Assembly (NCBI GenBank): GCA_021157735.1
Contig: JAGGVZ010000046.1
Coordinates: 1-39,120, forward strand
From: a bacterium
GTDB taxonomy: Bacteria; Patescibacteriota; Microgenomatia; UBA12405; BS750m-G30
Reading direction: 5' to 3'
Length of the DNA: 39,120 nt
Both the position numbers and the translations under genes were made by a program. Shown here piece by piece: positions 1-6,887 of this stretch. Every line of letters starts with the position of its first letter. Position 1 is the stretch's first letter. The notes under the pieces are model-generated. The model had not been told where the DNA came from and did not search any database. It saw only the letters and a list, made by a program, of their open reading frames with translations.

Positions 1-2
1 AA

Positions 3-281
3 TACCATCTTGACTGGCGTTTGCTTCCAGCCATAGCAGGATTAGAATCTGCTTTTGGGAAAAAGCTAGTTCCTAATTCGTTTAACCCTTTTGGTTGGGG
101 AGGAGGCTATTATTACTTTTCTGGTTGAGCAGAGGCAATTGAAACAGTAGGTCGGTCCCTTTCTGAAAATTACTATCGGCGGGGATTGGATACCCCGGAG
201 AAAATTGGTCCAGTATATGCTCCTCCTAATCCTCGCTGGGGAATTTTAGTAAGAGCGTTGATGGAGAGAATTTCTCCTTAA
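3..281 (+). pseudogene. 3' end of a lysozyme-like (glucosaminidase-type) gene with an in-frame TGA
   Basis: The frame starting at base 3 encodes about 92 residues resembling the C-terminal half of a peptidoglycan glucosaminidase/lysozyme-like domain. It holds an AGLESAFG segment, whose Glu matches the usual catalytic Glu, then NPFGWGGGYYY and a C-terminal AEAIETVGRSL stretch. A TGA at 126-128 interrupts it exactly where this family usually carries Trp (pattern F-S-x-W-x-E-A-I). The same frame then continues for 50 residues to TAA at 279-281. The 5' end lies outside the window. Other genes here end in TGA and use TGG for Trp, so a G-to-A mutation or base error is likelier than recoding. The family call is by motif only. 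Confidence 0.55.
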
Positions 282-325
282 TCTGCCTTTCTTTTGGAGG
301 AGCTTTATTTTTTCCCCTTGTTTGA

Positions 326-331
326 TAAAAT
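326..331 (+). promoter_or_regulatory. Possible -10 box for tRNA-Lys
   Basis: TAAAAT lies 10 nt before the mature tRNA-Lys 5' end. No convincing -35 hexamer is seen at the expected distance, so support is weak. Confidence 0.3.
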
Positions 332-341
332 AAAGAAGTTA

Positions 342-414
342 GCGCCCGTAGCTCAACTGGCAGAGCACCCGCCTCTTAAGCGGATGGTTGGGGGTTCGAG
401 TCCCTCCGGGCGCA
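342..414 (+). tRNA. tRNA-Lys (CTT)
   Basis: A cloverleaf folds with acceptor GCGCCCG/CGGGCGC, D-arm GCTC/GAGC, anticodon loop CTCTTAA (anticodon CTT) and a T-loop TTCGAGT. The discriminator is A and no CCA is encoded, so a CCA-adding enzyme must complete the end. Its last 17 bases plus two following bases recur at 535-553. Confidence 0.93.
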
Positions 415-553
415 CAAAGTAAGTCCCGGAGGGCGAGAACCCCGAGGATCCAAGCTTGGAGAGGGTGTTTCCCTTGGGGAAAGGTTTTTGAGCTGATAAG
501 AAAGGGTTCTGAGAGGAAGACCATACCGCGGTGAGAGTCCCTCCGGGCGCACA
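398..553 (+). repeat. Duplicated tRNA-Lys 3' end flanking a 118-nt spacer with an inverted copy
   Basis: The 19-nt string GAGTCCCTCCGGGCGCACA occurs at 398-416 (tRNA-Lys T-arm and acceptor end) and again at 535-553. Just after the tRNA, CCCGGAGGG at 425-433 is the exact reverse complement of CCCTCCGGG at 402-410 and 539-547. It can therefore pair with the tRNA tail or with its copy. The stretch 415-567 has no convincing ORF. Duplication of a tRNA 3' end is the usual footprint of site-specific integration, but the enclosed DNA is too short to carry an integrase. A remnant, a partial tRNA duplication or a small structured RNA are all possible. Confidence 0.7.
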
Positions 554-567
554 GATTACATTGGGTA

Positions 568-652
568 GCCGTGGTGGCGGAATTGGCAGACGCGCAGGAT
601 TTAGGATCCTGTGCCCGACAAGGGCATGTGGGTTCGACTCCCACCCACGGCA
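568..652 (+). tRNA. tRNA-Leu (TAG)
   Basis: Type II tRNA with a long variable arm. Acceptor GCCGTGG/CCACGGC, anticodon loop TTTAGGA (anticodon TAG, codon CUA), T-loop TTCGACT. CCA is not encoded. Its 3' end at 652 directly abuts the stop codon (653-655) of the convergent glycoside hydrolase gene. Confidence 0.93.
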
Positions 653-2095
653 CTATTTTGTAATATCTTTCCCAAAATCAAAGCTTTTCCAAAGAGAAAC
701 AAAAAACTTCTTTAGTCTTTGAAAAAAGTTTGTTTTGGGACGATAAAGGACAAAGTCAGATGAAGTAATGATTGGCTTTAGAGTGATAGCCTCAAGATTT
801 TTCCATTCAAGGGTAACTGTTTGTTGAGAAGGGGTAAGGATTTTAAAGGAAAAGCGAAACTTTCCCTTGTCTCCTGGTTCTACTTTATTGGAAGAGAAAA
901 GACAAAGGGGAGTAATTTTAACCTCTTTGGTTTCTTCTGGAAGCCAGCAAAATTCTCCTTTTTCTCCCCAAATTTGTTGACCAGTATTTTTAATTTCTAA
1001 AATTGCTGTGTAGGGAGAGTTGGGGACGATAAAAAGAGGAAGGTTAATTTTTTCTATTTCTCCCCCATTTTCTTGTTCCGGCCACCACGATTTTTTGGGA
1101 ATTTGTTGGGTAATTTTATAAAACGAATAAGGAGTTTTTTCTGCATCAACCCAAGAAAAATTAGAGAATTTTCCGTGAGGAAAGTAAAGAATAAAAGGAG
1201 TAAATGAGTAAATTTTTTTATCAGTATTCCAGATATTGAATGCTTGTTCAAAAAAATTGTTCAGCCGTTGGGCAGGATAAAAAGAACGCTGTTCCTTTTC
1301 TCCTTCACGGTGGGGCCAGCCGGTCTCGGTAATAAAAACGGGAATTTCTTTTTTAAGACCGAGTCTTTTGAGAAGTTTTATCTCTTCCCGATAACCAACA
1401 ATAGTTCCCCATCCTTTATCGCTTGGTTTTCCTGCAAAACCGTGATTAGGGTAAGAATGAGAAGCTAACCCTTCTATTGATGCTAAAACCTCCGGGTTAG
1501 CGAGAGCCTGACGGTAAAATTTTTGCGGAGAAGAATATGAAGGTGGACGATGAGGAGCAACTTGATCTGCACCGGCGAAAAGAAGGAAAAAGTTTTTATC
1601 TTTTTGTTTGAAAATTTTGGAAGCAGCGAGGAAAATTTCTCCATATTCTTGAGGATTAACTTCACCTCCCCACTCTTTTCCGTGGTTAGGTTCATTGAAG
1701 ACAATAATATATTTAGTTTTAGTGGGCCAGTTGAGTTGCGAGAGAAAAGTAGCTTGCTTTTTTAAGGTGAGAAGAGACGGTTTTTCCCAGGCTCCTTTTT
1801 GGGAATTGAAGTGGGTTGCCAACCTTACCAAAGGAACAAGGTGTTTCCTTCGGCATTGATTAAAAAATGTTTGCCATTGTTGATAATTAAGTTGGTCGTC
1901 TCTGATGACTATTGTAACCCACCCCCAATCTCCTCCTTGAGAGTTGACTAATTCAGCTGCCATAGAAACTTGTGAGGTATCCCCAAGGTGAATACCAAAC
2001 TTGTTAATTTCCTGGGGAGAAAAAGCCTTAACCGGAGAAACACCTAGAGATGCTAAAATTATAAAATTCAAAAGTAATTTTTTTATTTTGGTCAT
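653..2095 (-). CDS. Secreted glycoside hydrolase-like TIM-barrel protein (clan GH-A type)
   Basis: 480 residues. A Lys-rich N-terminus, a hydrophobic stretch (about residues 6-20) and a PVKA-F cleavage-like site indicate a signal peptide. The catalytic half resembles clan GH-A glycosidases (GH5/GH39-like): FNEP has a candidate acid/base Glu at 135, and VFITETGWP a candidate nucleophile Glu at 257, each at the end of a predicted beta strand. From about residue 350 the protein looks like an all-beta, Ig-like accessory domain. It probably acts outside the cell on polysaccharide; the substrate cannot be told. It ends against tRNA-Leu and its start is 25 nt from the divergent DRG gene. A -10 box (TATAAT on the minus strand) sits only 8 nt before the ATG, predicting a nearly leaderless mRNA. 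Confidence 0.75.
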   Translation of the reverse strand: MTKIKKLLLNFIILASLGVSPVKAFSPQEINKFGIHLGDTSQVSMAAELVNSQGGDWGWVTIVIRDDQLNYQQWQTFFNQCRRKHLVPLVRLATHFNSQKGAWEKPSLLTLKKQATFLSQLNWPTKTKYIIVFNEPNHGKEWGGEVNPQEYGEIFLAASKIFKQKDKNFFLLFAGADQVAPHRPPSYSSPQKFYRQALANPEVLASIEGLASHSYPNHGFAGKPSDKGWGTIVGYREEIKLLKRLGLKKEIPVFITETGWPHREGEKEQRSFYPAQRLNNFFEQAFNIWNTDKKIYSFTPFILYFPHGKFSNFSWVDAEKTPYSFYKITQQIPKKSWWPEQENGGEIEKINLPLFIVPNSPYTAILEIKNTGQQIWGEKGEFCWLPEETKEVKITPLCLFSSNKVEPGDKGKFRFSFKILTPSQQTVTLEWKNLEAITLKPIITSSDFVLYRPKTNFFQRLKKFFVSLWKSFDFGKDITK

Positions 2096-2120
2096 TGGCT
2101 TATATTATATCTTTTTTGTA
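2096..2120. promoter_or_regulatory. Divergent promoter with overlapping -10 boxes
   Basis: The 25-nt gap holds TATATTATATC. On the plus strand TATTAT (2103-2108) is 12 nt before the DRG-type GTPase start. On the minus strand TATAAT (2109 down to 2104) is 8 nt before the glycoside hydrolase start. The two hexamers share five base pairs, so polymerase should not occupy both at once. The -35 regions are weak on both sides. Confidence 0.55.
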
Positions 2121-3209
2121 ATGGCTGATAGAAATCAAATTCTGGAAAAAATTGCTGCTTTAGAAGAGGAAATCCGTTCTACTCCTTATCATAAGGGGAC
2201 AGAGCATCATATTGGGTTGTTAAGAGCCAGGATTGCTAAGCTAAGAGAGGAACTTTATCAACCAAAGAAAGGGGGAGGAAAAGCAGGATGGGGAATAAAA
2301 AAAGAGGGTGATGCTAGTTGCGTTCTTGTCGGTCCACCTTCAGCGGGGAAATCTACTCTTCTTAATGCTTTAACAGGAGCAAATTCCAAGACTGGTTCTT
2401 ATGATTTTACTACTTTAAGAATGATTCCCGGAGTGATGTTCTACCGAGGAGCGAAAATTCAGATTTTTGATTTGCCCGGATTAATAGCGGGAGCTTCCCA
2501 AGGAAAAGGAGACGGTAAACAGATTATTTCTGCTATTCGAGGGGCAGATTTAGTTATTTTAGTGGTGGATGTAACTCGTCTTCATTTATTTTCCGAAATG
2601 AAAGAAGAACTTTCTCGGGCTGGAGTGAGACTTAATCAATCCCCTCCAAAGATAAAAGTTAAAAAACTGTCTCGAGGAGGAGTGAGAATAATTAACCCTT
2701 ATCATAATTTCCCTGAAGAAACTTTAATAGAGATTGCTTGCGAGTTTGGGATTAAAAATGGAGAGATTATTTTTCAAGAAAAAATAGATTCTTTGGAGAA
2801 AGTAATTGATGTCTTGATGGGAAATAGGGCCTATTTACCCTGTTTAGAAGTAGTTACCAAGATAGATTTGCAGCCTGGTTTCAAAGGAAAAGGGGTGGTG
2901 GGGGTAAGTGCTTTGAAAGATATAGGCTTGGAGAAGTTAAAAGAAGCGATTTGGGAAAAAGTAGGACTGATTAGAGTTTATTTAAAAAAAGACAAAAAAA
3001 GTCGTCCTGATTTTTCTCAACCTTTAATTTTAAAGAAGGGAGTCCAGGCGATTGAGGCGGCGGAGGCAATTTCTTCCCAATTGCGAGAGGAAACGAAAAG
3101 GATTTTTATTTGGGGACCGGGAGCAAAATTTCCGGGACAGGAAATTCCCTTTTCCCATCCTTTAAGAGACGGAAGCATTCTTTTCTTTGAAAAGAGAGTT
3201 AGAGATTGA
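2121..3209 (+). CDS. DRG-type (Obg superfamily) GTPase with TGS domain
   Basis: 362 residues from ATG at 2121. In-frame codons extend upstream, but they run through the opposite gene and the -10 box, so this start is preferred. Residues 1-45 form a charged helix. The G-domain has G1 GPPSAGKST (71-79), G3 DLPG (117-120), G4 TKID (246-249, in place of NKxD) and G5 SAL (263-265). Residues 170-235 are the insertion typical of DRG proteins, and residues 284-358 look like a TGS domain (IFIWGPGAKFPGQ). DRG GTPases bind ribosomes or translation factors in archaea and eukaryotes; bacteria normally carry Obg. The end overlaps the convergent mtaB-like gene by 11 nt. GTPase identity is very likely; the DRG subgroup is inferred from the domain order. 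Confidence 0.88.
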   Translation: MADRNQILEKIAALEEEIRSTPYHKGTEHHIGLLRARIAKLREELYQPKKGGGKAGWGIKKEGDASCVLVGPPSAGKSTLLNALTGANSKTGSYDFTTLRMIPGVMFYRGAKIQIFDLPGLIAGASQGKGDGKQIISAIRGADLVILVVDVTRLHLFSEMKEELSRAGVRLNQSPPKIKVKKLSRGGVRIINPYHNFPEETLIEIACEFGIKNGEIIFQEKIDSLEKVIDVLMGNRAYLPCLEVVTKIDLQPGFKGKGVVGVSALKDIGLEKLKEAIWEKVGLIRVYLKKDKKSRPDFSQPLILKKGVQAIEAAEAISSQLREETKRIFIWGPGAKFPGQEIPFSHPLRDGSILFFEKRVRD

Positions 3210-4467
3210 GAAGCCGGGAAGTTATTTTAACGGAGACAATTTTTCCCTGAAGGTTTTGGGAAGAGGGATAGGTTATTCCGATATAATTATCTGTTAAGCC
3301 GTACCATTTCTGAGGAGCAACTTGTTCCAAAAAAAGTACAGGAAAAGTCTTTCCTATTAACTTTTCTTTAAAGGCTTTTTCTTTCTCTTTTCCTATTTTT
3401 CTAATTAAAGCAGCTCTTCTTATTTTTTCTTCTTTGGAGACTCTTCCCCACTCTTTTTCCATTTTTGCCGCCGCTGTTCCCGGTCGAGGGTTATAACGAA
3501 AAACATGGAGGCGGGAAAAAGGTAATTGCTGGATAATTTTTACTGTTTCTTTGAACTCTTTTTCCGTTTCTCCGGGAAAACCAACAATAATGTCGGTGCC
3601 TAATCCTAGAAAGGGGTTATCTTGGGTTAATTTATCGACAACTTTGAGGTATTGAGACAGGTGGTAGGGGCGATTCATCTTTTTAAGAATTTTTTCCGAG
3701 CCGGATTGGAGGGGGAGGTGAAGATAGCGGGAAAATCGCGGAGAGTTGGTTTGCCATCGCTTTTTAAGAAAGTTTATTAAAGAGGGAGAAATCCCTTCTG
3801 GGTTTAGGGAACCAAAACTAATCCGAGGCAAAGAGGTTTCTTTTTCTATCTTTCTTAGAAGAGTTAAAAGAGAAAAGCTCTTCCCCCGGTAGAAGGAGAG
3901 GTTGGTTCCGGTAAGGACTACTTCTTGAAAGCCCTTTTTTTCTGCCTGTTTTATTAAATAGATTGCTTTAGCGGGAGGAAGAGAAATTAGCGAAGAACGG
4001 AGGAAAGGGACGATACAATAAGTGCAAAACTGGCGGCAGCCACTTTGGATCCGGAGAAGAAAGCGGTGGGAGCGAGGAAAGGGATGATTGATTTGAAAAG
4101 AAAAAGGACAGTTAATTTTTTGAAGAATTTTTTCTTTTTCTGGATTATCAAAAGTAAAGGAGGCAAAAGAAAACGCCTGAGGAGAAAAACTTACCCCGCA
4201 GCCAATGGGAATAATTTTTGCCTGAGGATAGCGTTTTTTTAACAGTTTTGCCGTTCTTTTTGACTCAGCAAATCCTTTTTGGGTGACAGCGCAAGTGTTA
4301 ATGATTATCAGATAGGGAGAAACAGAATCACTTTTCCAACCTTGTTTTTCTAGCCAACCAGCGATAGCAAGAACTTCGGCCTGATTGGTGCGACAGCCTA
4401 AGCTTTTAACCAAAAAAGTTTTTCTGGGAGCATGGTCAATTATTTCTTTAAATTTTGAGATACTCAT
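3199..4467 (-). CDS. mtaB: tRNA methylthiotransferase, MtaB/MiaB family
   Basis: 422 residues with the three-domain architecture of the family. The N-terminal methylthiotransferase domain has cluster-binding Cys 25 (SLGCRTNQ), Cys 59 (NTCAVT) and Cys 90 (PIGC). The radical-SAM domain has the CxxxCxxC motif, GCRQFCTYC, at Cys 144, 148 and 151. A TRAM-like beta domain ends the protein (about 360-420). LGCxxNQ is closer to MtaB, which thiomethylates threonylcarbamoyl-A37 in tRNA, than to MiaB, but the substrate is an inference. Its start overlaps the end of tgt by 20 nt, so the two form a tRNA-modification operon. Its end overlaps the convergent DRG gene. Confidence 0.88.
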   Translation of the reverse strand: MSISKFKEIIDHAPRKTFLVKSLGCRTNQAEVLAIAGWLEKQGWKSDSVSPYLIIINTCAVTQKGFAESKRTAKLLKKRYPQAKIIPIGCGVSFSPQAFSFASFTFDNPEKEKILQKINCPFSFQINHPFPRSHRFLLRIQSGCRQFCTYCIVPFLRSSLISLPPAKAIYLIKQAEKKGFQEVVLTGTNLSFYRGKSFSLLTLLRKIEKETSLPRISFGSLNPEGISPSLINFLKKRWQTNSPRFSRYLHLPLQSGSEKILKKMNRPYHLSQYLKVVDKLTQDNPFLGLGTDIIVGFPGETEKEFKETVKIIQQLPFSRLHVFRYNPRPGTAAAKMEKEWGRVSKEEKIRRAALIRKIGKEKEKAFKEKLIGKTFPVLFLEQVAPQKWYGLTDNYIGITYPSSQNLQGKIVSVKITSRLLNL

Positions 4468-5614
4468 GCCTTAACTCCTCCAAACAGTTTTCTTTAATTG
4501 CTTGTCTTATTTGTTTCATCAGCTGGGTAAAGAAATAGAGATTGTGAATAGTAAGAAGGCGATAGCCTAAAAGCTCTTTGCTTTTGAAGAGATGATGGAG
4601 ATAAGCACGGGAGAAGTGACGGCAAGTGTAACAACGGCAGTCTTTTTGTAAAGGAGAAAAGTCAGTTTTATATCTTTTTTTGGTGATATCCAAAGGCTTA
4701 GCAACCTTTTTGGCTAGAAACTTTCCCATCCTAGCTAGTCGTGTGGGGATAACACAATCAAAAGTGTCAATTCCTCTTTCTACAAAATCAAAGATATCGT
4801 CTATTTGCCCTACTCCTAAAAGGTGTCTTGGTTTTGAGGAAGGAAGGTGAGGAATTATCCAATCCACCACTTGGCGCATCTTTTCTTTCGGCTCACCTAC
4901 AGAGACACCGCCGATGGCAATTCCATCAAAATCCAAAGAAGCAATAAATTTGGCTGATTGTTCTCTGAGATTTTTAAAGTAGCTTCCTTGGACTACTCCA
5001 TAGAGGAACTGGGGTGTTTTTTGTTGTTGGTTAAGCTTTTGATGGGTTCGAAGGGAAATTTCTGCCCAGCGGTGGGTTCTTTCAAGAGAGAGGCGGGCTT
5101 TTTCTTTGGAGATTGGATAAGGGAGGCAGTCGTCAAAAGCAATAATTAAATCTGCTCCTAGTTGATGTTGAATGGTAATAGACTCTTGGGGGCCAAGGAA
5201 GATTTCTTTTCCATCTATCGGAGATCGGAATAGAACACCGTTATCTTGGATTTTAACCAGTTTTCCTCCAAAAAGTTCATCCTGATTTTTGGGGCGAAAA
5301 TGGGGTTGCCCAAGGCTAAAGACTTGAAAACCACCCGAGTCGGTAATAATGGGCCCTTTCCAACCACAAAATTGATGTAATCCTCCGGCTTTTTGAATTA
5401 CTTCTGGTCCCGGGCGAAGGAGCAAATGATAAGTATTGGCAAAGAATATTTGTACTTCCAATTGAGAGAGTTCCTCGGGCGAGAGGCTTTTAACTGAAGC
5501 ATTAGTCCCCACGGGAATAAAAGCAGGAGTTTCTATTTCCCCATGAGGAGTTTTAATAATCCCTAACCTTGCTTTGGTTTTTTTACTTTGGTAAATTTTC
5601 TGAAAAAGAGACAT
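4448..5614 (-). CDS. tgt: Queuine/preQ1 tRNA-guanine transglycosylase
   Basis: 388 residues, the usual bacterial Tgt length. It exchanges G34 of GUN-anticodon tRNAs for a 7-deazaguanine. The TDSGGFQVFSL motif carries the Asp at 92, DTFDCVIPTRLARMG carries the candidate nucleophile Asp 286, and the zinc site is Cys 326, 328 and 331 plus a His near 340 (CRCYTC..AYLHH). No queuosine-synthesis gene is in the window, so the source of the modified base is unknown. First gene of the tgt-mtaB pair. A -10-like TATCAT lies 12 nt before the ATG and overlaps the divergent tRNA-Ser -10. Confidence 0.95.
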   Translation of the reverse strand: MSLFQKIYQSKKTKARLGIIKTPHGEIETPAFIPVGTNASVKSLSPEELSQLEVQIFFANTYHLLLRPGPEVIQKAGGLHQFCGWKGPIITDSGGFQVFSLGQPHFRPKNQDELFGGKLVKIQDNGVLFRSPIDGKEIFLGPQESITIQHQLGADLIIAFDDCLPYPISKEKARLSLERTHRWAEISLRTHQKLNQQQKTPQFLYGVVQGSYFKNLREQSAKFIASLDFDGIAIGGVSVGEPKEKMRQVVDWIIPHLPSSKPRHLLGVGQIDDIFDFVERGIDTFDCVIPTRLARMGKFLAKKVAKPLDITKKRYKTDFSPLQKDCRCYTCRHFSRAYLHHLFKSKELLGYRLLTIHNLYFFTQLMKQIRQAIKENCLEELRHEYLKI

Positions 5615-5625
5615 TTTTCTGGGAA

Positions 5626-5636
5626 TATGATATCAT
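5626..5636. promoter_or_regulatory. Palindromic divergent -10 region, tgt / tRNA-Ser
   Basis: ATGATATCAT (5627-5636) is a perfect 10-bp palindrome. It reads TATGAT on the plus strand (5626-5631, 14 nt before tRNA-Ser) and TATCAT on the minus strand (5632 to 5627, 12 nt before tgt). Neither direction has a good -35 hexamer. The whole gap is 31 nt. Confidence 0.45.
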
Positions 5637-5645
5637 TTCTTAAAA

Positions 5646-5733
5646 GGAGGAGTCGCCTAGCGGCCGATGGCACCGGTTTGCTAAACCGGGTCCCCTAAAA
5701 AGGGACACGCGGGTTCGAATCCCGCCTCCTCCG
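5646..5733 (+). tRNA. tRNA-Ser (GCT)
   Basis: Type II tRNA. Acceptor GGAGGAG/CTCCTCC, anticodon loop TTGCTAA (anticodon GCT), a long variable arm (GTCCCC..GGGAC) and T-loop TTCGAAT. The discriminator is G and CCA is not encoded. Only 8 nt separate it from the following methyltransferase gene. Confidence 0.94.
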
Positions 5734-5741
5734 CTATTTTA

Positions 5742-6269
5742 ATGGATATTTTTCTTTCCCCACCAGTAGCTTTTCTCCTAATTATTTTTTTAGGAGCAGT
5801 TATTTTTTATCTTGTTTACGTGTTTTTTATCCATGAAGGCCCTGTTTATCTTCCTTCTTCGTTTTCTGTGGCCGAGAAAATGATGGAACTGGCAGGAGTG
5901 AAAAAGGGAATGACGGTATTAGACTTGGGTTCTGGGGACGGAAGGATTCTGTTTGCTGCCGCTAAAAGAGGGGCACGGGCAATAGGATACGAAATCGACC
6001 CTTTTTTAGTCTTGGAGACTAGAAAGAAAGTAAAAAAAATGGGATTGCAAAAATTGGTAAGAGTCCATTGCCAGAGTTTTTGGAAGGCCGATTTTAATCA
6101 GGCCGACGTTATTGCTGTTTATCTTTTACCTAAGTATATGGAAAAACTGGAGAAACTTCTTAAAAAGAGGCTAAAGAAAAAGATTTTGGTAGTTTCTAAT
6201 TTTTATCGTTTTCCCCATCAGTCTCCGCTTCTTCAAAAAGGGCGGGTGATTCTTTACGAATTTCCTTAG
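5742..6269 (+). CDS. Membrane-anchored class I SAM methyltransferase (FAM173/ATPSCKMT-like)
   Basis: 175 residues. One N-terminal membrane helix (about residues 8-30) is followed by a Rossmann methyltransferase. Motif I is VLDLGSGDGR (59-68), the acidic end of strand 2 is GYEIDP, and a YLLPKYMEKLEKLL segment stands where motif IV/V is expected, with VVSNFYRFPHQSP towards the end. A single N-terminal anchor plus this order resembles the FAM173/ATPSCKMT lysine methyltransferases; the target is not predictable. ATG follows tRNA-Ser by 8 nt and the stop codon touches tRNA-Arg on the opposite strand. The mRNA may therefore start at the tRNA 3' processing site and have almost no leader. Confidence 0.75.
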   Translation: MDIFLSPPVAFLLIIFLGAVIFYLVYVFFIHEGPVYLPSSFSVAEKMMELAGVKKGMTVLDLGSGDGRILFAAAKRGARAIGYEIDPFLVLETRKKVKKMGLQKLVRVHCQSFWKADFNQADVIAVYLLPKYMEKLEKLLKKRLKKKILVVSNFYRFPHQSPLLQKGRVILYEFP

Positions 6270-6343
6270 TGTCCCTGGGGAGAGTCGAACTCCCGACCTT
6301 CCGCTTAGAAGGCGGACGCTCTATCCATCTGAGCTACAGGGAC
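6270..6343 (-). tRNA. tRNA-Arg (TCT)
   Basis: Acceptor GTCCCTG/CAGGGAC, anticodon loop CTTCTAA (anticodon TCT), T-loop TTCGACT, discriminator A, no CCA. Last gene of the minus-strand tRNA array. It begins one base after the stop codon of the convergent methyltransferase. Confidence 0.93.
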
Positions 6344-6348
6344 TGGTG

Positions 6349-6422
6349 TCGGAGCGGCGGGACTTGAACCCGCGACCTCAGCGTCCCAAACGCTGCGCGC
6401 TCGCCAACTGCGCCACGCTCCG
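6349..6422 (-). tRNA. tRNA-Pro (TGG)
   Basis: Acceptor CGGAGCG/CGCTCCG, anticodon stem CAGCG/CGCTG with loop TTTGGGA (anticodon TGG), T-loop TTCAAGT. CCA is not encoded. Five nt from tRNA-Arg and seven from tRNA-Leu, so probably processed from one precursor. Confidence 0.93.
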
Positions 6423-6429
6423 GATTTTG

Positions 6430-6514
6430 TGCCGCGGGAGGGATTCGAACCCTCACGCCCTTGTGGGGCACAAGATTTTAAGTCTTGCCTGTCTGCCAAT
6501 TCCAGCACCGCGGC
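6430..6514 (-). tRNA. tRNA-Leu (TAA)
   Basis: Type II tRNA with acceptor GCCGCGG/CCGCGGC, anticodon loop CTTAAAA (anticodon TAA) and a long variable arm (GTGCCCC..GGGCG). No CCA encoded. Its 5' end abuts the stop codon (6515-6517) of the upstream DUF1003 gene with no spacer. Confidence 0.93.
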
Positions 6515-6883
6515 TTATTTTTGATTTTCTAGCTTTTCCTCAATTTCTGCTAAGACCTTTAAAATCTGCTGTTGATAGTGTTGATTTTTCTCTTCCAAAT
6601 CAAGAATTTTATCGACAATATCCTTTTCTCGTTTTTGGGCAGCTGCTTCTCGCCGATCTCGAGCAATTTCCGCTTTGTTAGAGGCAATCAAAAGAAAAAT
6701 ACCAATAAAGATTGCCTCTAAAGAAACAGCGAGAGTGAGGATATTAATATCAAATTTGTAAATGAGCCAAAAAGCAAACCAGGCAGCGTGGAGAATGACT
6801 CCTAGCCAGCTGCCAGCAATTTTGCTCACAAACGCGAGCGTAATTTTCTCTAATTTTTCTAAAGGCTTTTCTTTCTCTTCCAC
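6515..6883 (-). CDS. DUF1003-like small membrane protein inside the tRNA array
   Basis: 122 residues. Two membrane helices (about residues 25-43 and 48-66) are linked by a short loop with FDIN. A conserved-looking SNKAEIARDRREA segment follows, then a C-terminal coiled coil (about 80-120). Order and the R-x-R region after helix 2 match DUF1003 proteins, whose function is unknown. The start is GTG at 6881-6883, only 4 nt after the tRNA-Gln 3' end; any upstream ribosome site would lie inside the tRNA. The next possible start (GTG, codon 19) would remove part of the protein. Its stop touches tRNA-Leu. It is probably expressed from the tRNA transcript and released by tRNA processing as a nearly leaderless message. 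Confidence 0.72.
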   Translation of the reverse strand: MEEKEKPLEKLEKITLAFVSKIAGSWLGVILHAAWFAFWLIYKFDINILTLAVSLEAIFIGIFLLIASNKAEIARDRREAAAQKREKDIVDKILDLEEKNQHYQQQILKVLAEIEEKLENQK

Positions 6884-6887
6884 GCGG

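Noticed and set aside
126-128. UGA read as Trp or Gly, as in some CPR lineages with a changed code
   Set aside because: Many genes here end in TGA (DRG, rsmI, ppsA, dnaE, gatB, HD gene), several in ATGA overlaps, and intact long genes lack internal TGA and use TGG for Trp.
446-457. Adjacent BamHI and HindIII sites (GGATCC and AAGCTT) resembling a cloning linker
   Set aside because: Two abutting 6-bp sites alone can arise by chance, and the flanks are continuous native-looking sequence.
339-653. Minus-strand ORF of 104 codons over the tRNA-Lys/Leu region
   Set aside because: It is the antisense of two tRNA genes and the repeat region; its composition is that of tRNA complements.
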